In this document: piece after piece, positions 12,126 through 24,409 of the stretch
Layout: each line of letters starts with the position of its first letter
Position numbering within the stretch: the first letter of the stretch is position 1
Assembly: GCA_026413225.1 (NCBI GenBank)
Contig: JAPMTP010000092.1
Location: 62,001 to 126,000, forward strand
Length of the DNA stretch: 64,000 nucleotides
Direction: 5' to 3'
From: Otis tarda
Lineage: Eukaryota > Chordata > Aves > Otidiformes > Otididae
Position numbers and translations under genes: made by a program
The notes under the pieces: model-generated
Seen by the model: the letters and a program-made list of their open reading frames with translations, nothing else
Database searches by the model: none
Told to the model about the DNA's origin: nothing

Positions 12126-15100
12126 AGCTCTTGCTGCTCCTCAGCGGCCACTGGCAGCGCACCTACCGCACCACAGACATTGGGGCTCCGGGCTCTCCCT
12201 GACGAACAGGGCTTCGACGTTTTACCACCAGCTGCACGTGGGCGACCCCTGGAAGAAAAACTTGAAAAATCACGAAAGTCGGACCATTGCTCAAACACCA
12301 AAAGTGCCAGCCACTCAAGCTCTTGCTGCTCCTCAGCGGCCATTGGCAGCGCACCTACCGCAGCGCCACAGACATTGGGGCTCCGGGGTTTCCCTGAGGA
12401 ACAGGGATTCGACGTATACCACCAGCTGCAACATGGAGCTCACTGAAAAAAACCCCGAAAAATCACGAACGTCGGACCATTGCTCCCACAGTAAAAGTGC
12501 CAGCCACTCAAGCTCTTGCTGCCCCTCAGCGGCCATTGGCAGCGCACCTACAGCAGCACAGACATTGGGGCTCCGGGCTTTCCCTGACGAACAGGGCTTC
12601 GATGTTTACCACCGTCTACACGTGGGCGCCCACTGAAAACAACCCCTAATAATCACGAACGTCGGACGATTGCTCCCACAGAAAAAGTGCCAGCCACTCA
12701 AGGTCTTGCTGCTCCTCAGCGGCCATTGGCAGCGCACCTACAGCACCACAGACATTGGGGCTCCGGGCTTTCCCTGACGAACAGGGCTTCGACGTATACC
12801 ACCACCTACACGTGGGCGCCCCCTGAAAAAAAAACTCGAAAAATCACGAATGTCGGACCCTTGCTCCCACACCAAAAGTGCCAGCCACTCAAGCTCTTGC
12901 TGCTCCTCAGCGGCCATTGGCAGCGCACCTACCGCAGCACAGACATTGGGGCTCCGGGCTTTCCCTGACGAACAGGGCTTCGACGTATACCACCAGCTGC
13001 AACATGGAGCTCACTGAAAAAAGCCCCGAAAAATCACGAACGTCGGATGATTGCTCCCACAACGAAAGTGCCAGCCACTCAAGCTCTTGCTGCTCCTCAG
13101 CGGCCATTGGCAGCGCACCTACAGCAGCACAGACAGTGGGGCTCCGGGCTTTCCCTGACGAACAGGGCTTCGACGTTTACCACCAGCTGCACCATGGAGC
13201 TCACTGAAAAAAACCCCGTAAAATCACCAACGTCGGACGATTGCTCCCACACCAAAAGTGCCAGCCACTCAAGCTCTTGCTGCTCCTCAGCGGCCATTGG
13301 CAGCGCACCTACAGCAGCACAGACATTGGGGCTCCGGGCTTTGCCTGAGGAGCAGGGCTTCGACGTTTACCACCAGCTGCACCATGGAGCTCACTGAAAA
13401 TAGCCCCGAAAAATCACAAACGTCGGACGATTGCTCCCACACCAAAAGTGCCAGCCACTCAAGCTCTTGCTGCTCCTCAGCGGCCATTGGCAGCGCACCT
13501 ACAGCACCAGAGACATTGGGGCTCCGGGCTTTCCCTGACGAACAGGGCTTCGACGTTTACCACCAGCTTCACGTGGGCGACCCCTGAAAAAAAAACTCGA
13601 AAAATCACGAACATCAGACGATTGCTCCCACACCAAAAGTGCCACTCACTCAAGCTCTAGCTGCTCCTCAGCGGCCATTGGCAGCGCACCTACCGCAGCA
13701 CAGACATTGGGGCTCCGGGCTTTCCCTGACGAACAGGGCTTCGACGTATACCACCAGCTGCAACATGGAGCTCACTGAAAAAAACCCCATCAAATCACGA
13801 ACGTCGGATGATTGCTCCCACACCAAAAGTGCCAGCCACTCAAGCTCTTGCTGCTCCTCAGCGGCCATTGGCAGCGCACCTACAGCAGCACAGACATTGG
13901 GGCTCCGGGCTTTCCCTGACGAACAGGGCTTCGATGTTTACCACCATCTACACGTGGGCGCCCACTGAAAACAACCCCTAATAATCACGAAAGTTGGACG
14001 GTGCTCCCACACCAAAAGTGCCAGCCACTCAAGGTCTTGCTGCTCCTCAGCGGCCACTGGCAGCGCACCTACAGCACCACAGACATTGGGGCTCCGGGCT
14101 TTCCCTGACGAACAGGGCTTCGACGTTTACCACCAGCTGCACGTGGGCGCCCCCTGAAAAAAAAACTCGAATAATCACGAACGTCGGACCATTGCTCCCA
14201 CACCAAAAGTGCCAGACACTCAAGCTCTTTCTGCTCCTCAGCGGCCATTGGCAGTGCACCTACAGCAGCACAGACATTGGGGCTCCGGGCTTTCCCTGAG
14301 GAGCAGGGCTTCGACGTTTACCACCAGCTGCACCATGGAGCTCACTGAAAAAATCCCCGAAAAATCACAAACGTCGGACGATTGCTCCCACACCAAAAGT
14401 GCCAGCCACTCAAGCTCTTGCTGCTCCTCAGCGGCCATTGGCAGCGCACCTATAGCACCACAGACATTGGGGCTCTGGGCTTTCCCTGACGAACAGGGCT
14501 TCGACGTTTACCACCAGCTGCACGTGGGAGCCCCCTGAAAAAAAAATTGGAAAATCACGAACGTCGGACAATTGCTCCCACACCAAAAGTGCCAGCCACT
14601 CAAGCTCTTGCTGCTCCTCAGTGGCCATTGGCAGTGCACCTACAGCAGCACAGACATTGGGGCTCCGGGCTTACCCTGACGAACAGGGCTTCGACGTTTA
14701 CCACCTGCTGCACGTGGGCGCCCCCTGAAAATAAAACTCGAAAAATCACGAACGTCGGACGATTGCTCCCACACCAAAAGTGCCAGCCACTCAAGCTCTT
14801 GCTGCTCCTCAGCGGCCATTGGCAGCTCACCTACCGCAGCGCCACAGACATTGGGGCTCCGGGGTTTCCCTGACGAACAGGGATTCGACGTATACCACCA
14901 GCTGCAACATGGAGCTCACTGAAAAAAAACCCCGAAAAATAACGAACGTTGGACGATTGCTCCCACACCAAAAGTGTCAGCCACTCAAGCTCTTGCAGCT
15001 CCTAAGCGGCCATTGGCAGCGCACCTACAGCAGCACAGACATTGGGGCTCCGGGCTTTCCCTGACGAACAGGGCTTCGACGTTTACCACCAGCTGCACAT

Positions 15101-15785
15101 GGGCGCCCTCTGAAAAAAAAACTCGAAAAATCACGAACGTCGGACCATTGCTCCCACACCAAAAGTGCCAGCCACTCAAGCTCTTGCTGCTCCTCAGCGG
15201 TCATTGGCAGTGCACCTACAGCAGCACAGACATTGGGGCTCCGGGCTTTCCCTGAGGAGCAGGGCTTCGACGTTTACCACCAGCTGCAACATGGAGCTCA
15301 TTGAAAAAAACCCCGAAAAATCATGAACGTCGGACCATTGCTCCCACACCAAAAGTGCCAGCCACTCAAGCTCCTGCTGCTCCTCAGCGGCCATTGGCAG
15401 CGCACCTACAGCACCACAGACATTGGGGCTCCGGGGTTTCCCTGACGAACAGGGATTCGACGTATACCACCAGCTGCAACATGGAGCTCACTGAAAATAA
15501 CCCCGAAAAATCACGAACGTCGGACGGTTGCTCCCACACCAAAAGTGCCAGCCACTCAAGCTCTTGCTGCTCCTCAGCGGCCATTGGCAGTGCACCTACA
15601 GCAGCACAGACATTGGGGCTCCGGGGTTTCCCTGATGAACAGGGCTTCGACGTATACCACCAGCTGCACATGGGCCCCCACTGAAAAAAACCCCGAAAAA
15701 TCACGAACGTCGAACCATTGCTCCCACACCAAAAGGGCCAGACACTCAAGCTCCTTTTCCTCCTCAGCGGTCATTGGCAGTGCAC
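11015..15785. repeat. 25-unit tandem duplication (~4.77 kb), copy 1
   Basis: This block matches 15786-20550 at a step of 4765-4767 bases, 25 units. Unit order, linker types and rare markers are the same throughout: the ACACCAAGTG two-base deletion at 11150, the GACGTTTTACC extra T near 12217, the TGAAAATAGCCCCG linker near 13395, and the CACTGAAAACAACCCC linkers near 12633 and 13965. I noticed only about a dozen differences, around half of them A-run lengths. Confidence 0.93.
12215..12226. other. One-base insertion marker (GACGTTTTACC)
   Basis: An extra T gives TTTT in place of the usual TTT in the TTCGACGTTTACC segment. The same insertion is at 16983-16992, one 25-unit step away, which confirms that the two blocks descend from one ancestor. 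Confidence 0.9.
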
Positions 15786-18700
15786 CTACAGCAGCACAGA
15801 CATTGGGGCTCCGGGCTTTCCCTGACGAACAGGGCTTCGACGTTTACCACCAGCTGCACGTGGGCGCCCCCTGAAAAAAAAACTCGAAAAATCACGAACG
15901 TCGGACCGTTGCTCCCACACCAAGTGCCAGCCACTCAAGCTCTTGCTGCTCCTCAGCGGCCATTGGCAGCGCACCTACCGCAGCGCAGACATTGGGGCTC
16001 CGGGCTTTCCCTGAGGAGCAGGGCTTCGACGTTTACCACCAGCTGCACGTGGGCGCCCAGTGAAAAAAACCTGAAAAATTACGAACGTCAGACGATTGCT
16101 CCCATACCAAAAGTGCCAGCCACTCAAGCTCTTGCTGCTCCTCAGCGGCCATTGGCAGCACACCTACAGCACCAGAGACATTGGGGCTCCGGGCTTTCCC
16201 TGAGGAGCAGGGCTTGGACGTTTACCACCAGCTACACGTGGGCGCTCCCGGAAAAAAACCCCAAAATTCACTAATGTCGGACCATTGCTCCCACACCAAA
16301 AGGGCCAGACACTCAAGCTCTTGCTGCTCCTCAGCGGTCATTGGCAGTCCACCTACCGCACCAGAGACATTGGGACTCCGGGCTTTCCTTGCTGAACAGG
16401 GCTTCGACGTTTACCACCAGCTGCACGTGGGAGCTCACTGAAAAAAACCCCAAAAAATCACGAACGTCGGACGATTGCTCCCAAACCAAAAGTGCCAGGC
16501 ACTCAAGCTCTTGCTGCTCCTCAGCGGCCATTGGCAGCACACCTACAGCAGCACAGACATTGGGGCTCCGGGCTTTCCCTGATGAACAGGGCTTCGACGT
16601 TTACCACCAGCTGAACATGGGCGACCCCTAAAAAAAAAACTCGAAAAATCACGAAAGTTGGACCATTGCTCCCACACCGAAAGTGCCAGCCACTCAAGCT
16701 CTTGTTGCTCCTCAGCGGCCATTGGCAGCGCACCTACCGCAGCGCCACAGACATTGGGGCTCCGGGGTTTCCCTGACGAACAGGGATTCGACGTATACCA
16801 CCGGCTGCAACATGGGCGACCCCTGAAAAAAAAGCCAGAAAAATCACGAACGTCGGACCATTGCTCCCACACCAAAAGTGCCAGACACTCAAGCTCTTGC
16901 TGCTCCTCAGCGGCCACTGGCAGCGCACCTACCGCACCACAGACATTGGGGCTCCGGGCTCTCCCTGACGAACAGGGCTTCGACGTTTTACCACCAGCTG
17001 CACGTGGGCGACCCCTGGAAGAAAAACTTGAAAAATCACGAAAGTCGGACCATTGCTCAAACACCAAAAGTGCCAGCCACTCAAGCTCTTGCTGCTCCTC
17101 AGCGGCCATTGGCAGCGCACCTACCGCAGCGCCACAGACATTGGGGCTCCGGGGTTTCCCTGAGGAACAGGGATTCGACGTATACCACCAGCTGCAACAT
17201 GGAGCTCACTGAAAAAAACCCCGAAAAATCACGAACGTCGGACCATTGCTCCCACAGTAAAAGTGCCAGCCACTCAAGCTCTTGCTGCCCCTCAGCGGCC
17301 ATTGGCAGCGCACCTACAGCAGCACAGACATTGGGGCTCCGGGCTTTCCCTGACGAACAGGGCTTCGATGTTTACCACCGTCTACACGTGGGCGCCCACT
17401 GAAAACAACCCCTAATAATCACGAACGTCGGACGATTGCTCCCACAGAAAAAGTGCCAGCCACTCAAGGTCTTGCTGCTCCTCAGCGGCCATTGGCAGCG
17501 CACCTACAGCACCACAGACATTGGGGCTCCGGGCTTTCCCTGACGAACAGGGCTTCGACGTATACCACCACCTACACGTGGGCGCCCCCTGAAAAAAAAC
17601 TCGAAAAATCACGAATGTCGGACCCTTGCTCCCACACCAAAAGTGCCAGCCACTCAAGCTCTTGCTGCTCCTCAGCGGCCATTGGCAGCGCACCTACCGC
17701 AGCACAGACATTGGGGCTCCGGGCTTTCCCTGACGAACAGGGCTTCGACGTATACCACCAGCTGCAACATGGAGCTCACTGAAAAAAGCCCCGAAAAATC
17801 ACGAACGTCGGATGATTGCTCCCACAACGAAAGTGCCAGCCACTCAAGCTCTTGCTGCTCCTCAGCGGCCATTGGCAGCGCACCTACAGCAGCACAGACA
17901 GTGGGGCTCCGGGCTTTCCCTGACGAACAGGGCTTCGACGTTTACCACCAGCTGCACCATGGAGCTCACTGAAAAAAACCCCGTAAAATCACCAACGTCG
18001 GACGATTGCTCCCACACCAAAAGTGCCAGCCACTCAAGCTCTTGCTGCTCCTCAGCGGCCATTGGCAGCGCACCTACAGCAGCACAGACATTGGGGCTCC
18101 GGGCTTTGCCTGAGGAGCAGGGCTTCGACGTTTACCACCAGCTGCACCATGGAGCTCACTGAAAATAGCCCCGAAAAATCACAAACGTCGGACGATTGCT
18201 CCCACACCAAAAGTGCCAGCCACTCAAGCTCTTGCTGCTCCTCAGCGGCCATTGGCAGCGCACCTACAGCACCAGAGACATTGGGGCTCCGGGCTTTCCC
18301 TGACGAACAGGGCTTCGACGTTTACCACCAGCTTCACGTGGGCGACCCCTGAAAAAAAAACTCGAAAAATCACGAACATCAGACGATTGCTCCCACACCA
18401 AAAGTGCCACTCACTCAAGCTCTTGCTGCTCCTCAGCGGCCATTGGCAGCGCACCTACCGCAGCACAGACATTGGGGCTCCGGGCTTTCCCTGACGAACA
18501 GGGCTTCGACGTATACCACCAGCTGCAACATGGAGCTCACTGAAAAAAACCCCATCAAATCACGAACGTCGGATGATTGCTCCCACACCAAAAGTGCCAG
18601 CCACTCAAGCTCTTGCTGCTCCTCAGCGGCCATTGGCAGCGCACCTACAGCAGCACAGACATTGGGGCTCCGGGCTTTCCCTGACGAACAGGGCTTCGAT

Positions 18701-20550
18701 GTTTACCACCATCTACACGTGGGCGCCCACTGAAAACAACCCCTAATAATCACGAAAGTTGGACGGTGCTCCCACACCAAAAGTGCCAGCCACTCAAGGT
18801 CTTGCTGCTCCTCAGCGGCCACTGGCAGCGCACCTACAGCACCACAGACATTGGGGCTCCGGGCTTTCCCTGACGAACAGGGCTTCGACCTTTACCACCA
18901 GCTGCACGTGGGCGCCCCCTGAAAAAAAAAACTCGAATAATCACGAACGTCGGACCATTGCTCCCACACCAAAAGTGCCAGACACTCAAGCTCTTGCTGC
19001 TCCTCAGCGGCCATTGGCAGTGCACCTACAGCAGCACAGACATTGGGGCTCCGGGCTTTCCCTGAGGAGCAGGGCTTCGACGTTTACCACCAGCTGCACC
19101 ATGGAGCTCACTGAAAAAATCCCCGAAAAATCACAAACGTCGGACGATTGCTCCCACACCAAAAGTGCCAGCCACTCAAGCTCTTGCTGCTCCTCAGCGG
19201 CCATTGGCAGCGCACCTATAGCACCACAGACATTGGGGCTCTGGGCTTTCCCTGACGAACAGGGCTTCGACGTTTACCACCAGCTGCACGTGGGAGCCCC
19301 CTGAAAAAAAAATTGGAAAATCACGAACGTCGGACAATTGCTCCCACACCAAAAGTGCCAGCCACTCAAGCTCTTGCTGCTCCTCAGTGGCCATTGGCAG
19401 TGCACCTACAGCAGCACAGACATTGGGGCTCCGGGCTTACCCTGACGAACAGGGCTTCGACGTTTACCACCTGCTGCACGTGGGCGCCCCCTGAAAATAA
19501 AACTCGAAAAATCACGAACGTCGGACGATTGCTCCCACACCAAAAGTGCCAGCCACTCAAGCTCTTGCTGCTCCTCAGCGGCCATTGGCAGCTCACCTAC
19601 CGCAGCGCCACAGACATTGGGGCTCCGGGGTTTCCCTGACGAACAGGGATTCGACGTATACCACCAGCTGCAACATGGAGCTCACTGAAAAAAAACCCCG
19701 AAAAATAACGAACGTTGGACGATTGCTCCCACACCAAAAGTGTCAGCCACTCAAGCTCTTGCAGCTCCTAAGCGGCCATTGGCAGCGCACCTACAGCAGC
19801 ACAGACATTGGGGCTCCGGGCTTTCCCTGACGAACAGGGCTTCGACGTTTACCACCAGCTGCACATGGGCGCCCTCTGAAAAAAAACTCGAAAAATCACG
19901 AACGTCGGACCATTGCTCCCACACCAAAAGTGCCAGCCACTCAAGCTCTTGCTGCTCCTCAGCGGTCATTGGCAGTGCACCTACAGCAGCACAGACATTG
20001 GGGCTCCGGGCTTTCCCTGAGGAGCAGGGCTTCGAGGTTTACCACCAGCTGCAACATGGAGCTCATTGAAAAAAACCCCGAAAAATCATGAACGTCGGAC
20101 CATTGCTCCCACACCAAAAGTGCCAGCCACTCAAGCTCCTGCTGCTCCTCAGCGGCCATTGGCAGCGCACCTACAGCACCACAGACATTGGGGCTCCGGG
20201 GTTTCCCTGACGAACAGGGATTCGACGTATACCACCAGCTGCAACATGGAGCTCACTGAAAATAACCCCGAAAAATCACGAACGTCGGACGGTTGCTCCC
20301 ACACCAAAAGTGCCAGCCACTCAAGCTCTTGCTGCTCCTCAGCGGCCATTGGCAGTGCACCTACAGCAGCACAGACATTGGGGCTCCGGGGTTTCCCTGA
20401 TGAACAGGGCTTCGACGTATACCACCAGCTGCACATGGGCCCCCACTGAAAAAAACCCCGAAAAATCACGAACGTCGAACCATTGCTCCCACACCAAAAG
20501 GGCCAGACACTCAAGCTCCTTTTCCTCCTCAGCGGTCATTGGCAGTGCAC
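15786..20550. repeat. 25-unit tandem duplication (~4.77 kb), copy 2
   Basis: This copy is directly adjacent to copy 1 and more than 99% alike by eye. Differences include CAAGCTCTTG near 18420 against CAAGCTCTAG near 13654, GACCTTTACC near 18887 against GACGTTTACC near 14125, and CGAGGTTTACC near 20033 against CGACGTTTACC near 15269. This is among the youngest large events in the window. An assembly duplication is an alternative, but the private substitutions argue against it. Confidence 0.92.
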
Positions 20551-22781
20551 CTACAGTAGCACAGACATTGGGGCTCCGGGCTTTCCCTGACGAACAGGGC
20601 TTCGATGTTTACCACCAGCTGCACCTGGGCGCCCACTTAAGAAAACCCGAAAAATCACGAACGTCAGACGATTGCTCCCACACCAAAAGTGCCAGCCACT
20701 CAAGCTCTTGCTGCTCCTCAGCGGCCATTGGCAGCGCACCTACAGCACCACAGACATTGGGGCTCCGGGCTTTCCCTGACGAACAGGGCTTCGATGTTTA
20801 CCACCAGCTGCACCTGGACGCCCACTTAAAAAAACTTGAAAAATCACGAACGTCGGACGATTGCTCCCACACCAAAAGTGCCAGCCACTCAAGCTCTTGC
20901 TGCTCCTCAGCGGTCATTGGCTGCGCACCTACAGCAGCACAGACATTGGGGCTCCGGGCTTTCTCTGACGAACAGGGCTTCGACGTATACCACCAGGTGC
21001 ACGTGGGCGTCCACTGAAAAAAAAACCCCGAAATATCACAAACGTCGGACGATTGCTCCCACACCAAAAGTGCCAGCCACTCAAGCTCTTGCTGCTCCTC
21101 AGCGGCCATTGGCAGTGCACCTACAGCAGCACAGACATTAGGGCTCCAGGCTTTCCATGACGAACAGGGCTTCGACGTTTACCACCAGCTGCACCAGGGC
21201 GTCCCCTGAAAATAACACTGAAGAATCATGAACGTCGGACCATTGCTCCCACACCAAAAGTGCCAGCCACTCAAGCTCTTGCTGCCCGTCAGCGGCCATT
21301 GGCAGTGCACCTACAGCAGCACAGACATTGGGGCTCCGGGCTTTCCCTGACGAACAGGGCTTCGACGTATACCACCAGCTGCACGTTGGCGCCCCTGAAA
21401 AAAAACCCCGAAAAATCACGAACGTCGGACAATTGCTCCCACACCAAAAGTGCCAGCCACTCAAGCTCTTGCTGCTCCTCAGCGGCCATTGGCAGTGCAC
21501 CTACCGCAACACAGATATTGGGGCTCCGGGCTTTCCCTGACGAACAGGGCTTCGAAGTATACCACCAGCTGCAACATGGAGCTCACTGAAAAAAACCCCG
21601 AAAAATCACGAACGTCGGACGATTGCTCCCACACTAAAAGTGCCAGCCACTCAAGCTCTTGCTGCCCCTCAGCGGCCATTGGCAGTGCACCTACAGCAGC
21701 ACAGACATTGGGGCTCCGGGCTTTCCCTGACGAACAGGGCTTCGATGTTTACGACCGTCTACACGTGGGCGCCCACTGAAAACAACCGCTAATAATCACG
21801 AAGGTCGGACGATTGCTCCCACACCAAAAGTGCCAGCCACTCAAGCTCTTGCTGCTCCTCAGCGGCCATTGGCAGCGCACCTACAGCACCACAGACATTG
21901 GGGCTCCGGGCTTTCCGTGACGAATAGGGCTTCGATGTTTACCACCAGCTGCACGTGGGCACCCCTGGAAAAAAAACTCGAATAATCACGAACGTCGGAC
22001 CATTGCTCCCACACCAAAAGTGCCAGCCACTCAAGCTTTTGCTGCTCCTCAGCGGCCATTGGCAGCGCACCTACAGCAGCACAGACATTGGGGCTCCGGG
22101 CTTTCCCTGAGGAGCAGTGCTTCGACGTTTACCACCAGCTACACGTGGGCGCTCCCTGAAAAAAAACCCCAAAAAATCAGTAACGTCAGACGATTGCTCC
22201 CACACCAAAAGTGCCAGCCACTCAAGCTCTTGCTGCTCCTCAGCGGCCATTGGCAGTGCACCTACAGCAGCACAGACATTGGGGCTCCGGGCTTTCCCTG
22301 ACGAACAGGGCTTCGACGTTTACCACCAGCTGCACGTGGGCGACCCCTGAAAAAAAACTCGAAAAATCACGAACGTCGGACCATTGCTCCCACACCAAAA
22401 GTGCCAGCCACTCAAGGTCTTGCTGCTCCTCAGCGGCCATTGGCAGCGCACCTACCGCAGCGCAGACATTGGGGCTCCGGGCTTTCCCTGACGAACAGGG
22501 CTTCGACGTATACCACCAGCTGCACCATGGCGCTCCCTGAAAAAAAACACCGAAAAATCACGAACGTCGGACGATTGCTCCCATACAAAAAGGGCCAGAC
22601 ACTCAAGCTCTTGCTGCTCCTCAGCGGTCATTGGCAGCGCACCTACAGTAGCACAGACATTGGGGCTCCGGGCTTTCCCTGACGAACAGGGCTTCGACGT
22701 TTACCACCGTCTACACGTGGGCGCCCACTGAAAACAACCCCGAATAATCACGTATGTCGGACGATTGCTCCCACACCAAAA

Positions 22782-22971
22782 GTGCCAGCCACTCAAGCTC
22801 TTGCTGCTCCTCAGCGGCCATTGGCAGCGCACCTACAGCACCACAGACATTGGGGCTCCGGGCTTTCCCTGACGAACAGGGCTTCGACGTTTACCACCAG
22901 CTGCACGTGGGCGCCCCCTGAAAAAAAATTCGAAAAATCACGAACGTCGGACCATTGCTCCCACACCAAAA
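22782..22971. repeat. Representative satellite unit (190 bp)
   Basis: This copy serves as the reference unit. Counting from its first base (GTGCCAGCC), the landmarks are: ATTGG at 39-43 and again at 68-72; CTCCGGGC at about 75-82; a TTCGACGTT segment at 102-110; CAGCTG at 117-122 directly followed by CACGTG at 123-128; TGA at 138-140; an A-rich linker to about 158; AACGTCGG at 162-169; and ACACCAAAA at its end. I counted 43 G and 66 C (57% G+C) and 12 CpG sites, about 0.8 of the number expected from base composition. TGA at the start of the linker closes the main forward frame in most copies. Confidence 0.9.
22921..22940. repeat. A-rich linker, the variable segment of the unit
   Basis: Each unit has one A-rich linker after the TGA, here an A run followed by TTCGAAAAATCAC. 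It is the most variable part of the unit in length and sequence. Types seen across the window, by the bases after the A run, are: CTCGAAAAATC; CCCCGAAAAATC; ACAACCCCTAATAATC; TTGGAAAAATC; ATAAGCCCGAAAAATC; GAAGAAAACCCCG; CCCAGAAAAATC; and ATACTGAAAAATC. The paired A tracts could give mild intrinsic curvature; that is inference. Most one-base length differences between units arise in the A run. Confidence 0.85.
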
Positions 22972-24409
22972 GTGCCAGCCACTCAAGCTCTTGCTGCTCC
23001 TCAGCGGCCATTGGCAGTGCACGTACAGCAGCACAGACAGTGGGGCTCCGGGCTTTTCCTGACGAACAGGGCTTCGACGTTTACCACCAGCTGCACGTGG
23101 GCGACCCCTGAAAAAAAAACTCGAAAAATCACGAACGTCGGACCATTGCTCCCACACCAAAAGTGCCAGACACTCAAGCTATTGCTGCTCCTCAGCGGCC
23201 ATTGGCAGCGCACCTACCGCAGCGCAGACATTGTGGCTCCGGGCTTTCCCTGACGAACAGGGATTCGACGTATACCACCAGCTGCAACATGGAGCTCACT
23301 GAAAAAAACCCCGAAAAATCACGAACGTCGGACGATTGCTCCCACACCAAAAGTGCCAGCCACTCAAGCTCTTGCTGCTCCTCAGCGGCCACTGGCAGCG
23401 CACCTACCGCAGCGCAGACATTCGTGCTCCGGGCTTTCCCTGAGCAACAGGGATTCGACGTATACCACCAGCTACAACATGGAGCTCACTGAAAAAAACC
23501 CCGAAAAATCATGAACGTCGGACGGTTGCTCCCACACCAAAAGTGCCAGCCACTCAAGCTCTTGCTGCTCCTCAGCGGTCATTGGCAGCGCACCTACCGC
23601 AGCACAGACATTGGGGCTCTGGGCTTTCCCTGACGAACAGGGCTTTGACGTTTACCACCAGCTGCATCATGGAGCTCACTGAAGAAAACCCCGAAAAATC
23701 ACGAACGTCGGACGATTGCTCCCACACCAAAAGGGCCAGCCACTCAAGCTCTTGCTGCTCCTCAGCGGCCATTGGCAGCGCACCTACAGCAGCACAGACA
23801 TTGGGGCTCCGGGCTTTCCCTGACGAACAGGGCTTCGACTTTTACCACCACCTACACGTGGGCAACCCCTGAAAAAAAAACTCGAAAAATCACGAACGTC
23901 GGACCCTTGCTCCCACACCAAAAGTGCCAGCCACTCAAGCTCTTGCTGCTCCTCAGCGGCCATTGGCAGCGCACCTACAGCAGCACAGACAGTGGGGCTC
24001 CGGGCTTTCCCTGACGAACAGGGCTTCGACGTTTACCACCAGCTGTAACATGGAGCTCACTGAAGAAAACCCCAAAAAATCACGAACGTCGGATGATTGC
24101 TCCCACACCAAAAGGGCCAGCCACTCAAGCTCTTGCTGCTCCTCAGCGGCCATTGGCAGTGCACCTACAGCAGCACAGACATTGGGGCTCCGGGCTTTCC
24201 CTGACGAACAGGGCTTCGACGTTTACCACCACCTACACGTGGGCGACCCCTGAAAAAAAAACTCGAAAAATCACAAATGTCGGACCATTGCTCCCACACC
24301 AAAAGTGCCATCCACTCAAGCTCTTGCTGCTCCTCAGCGGCCATTGGCAGTGCACCTACCGCAGTACAGACATTGGGGCTCCGGGCTTTCCCTGACGAAC
24401 AGGGCTTCG

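Noticed and set aside
11777-12343. 188-residue reverse-strand open frame, repeated at 16543-17109
   Set aside because: Reverse complement of three units, kept open by linker lengths. Its duplication reflects the 25-unit block, not conservation of a protein.
11015-20550. Pure assembly duplication
   Set aside because: The copies carry private substitutions, and related but more divergent blocks of other sizes occur throughout, so real duplication is more likely, though long reads should confirm it.
22925-22950. CENP-B box
   Set aside because: In CCCCG-linker units CCCG and CGAA occur near each other, but the spacing is one base too long and the required T is absent. The TTCGACGTATACC segment also lacks the CGGG half. 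No match to the 17-base consensus was found.
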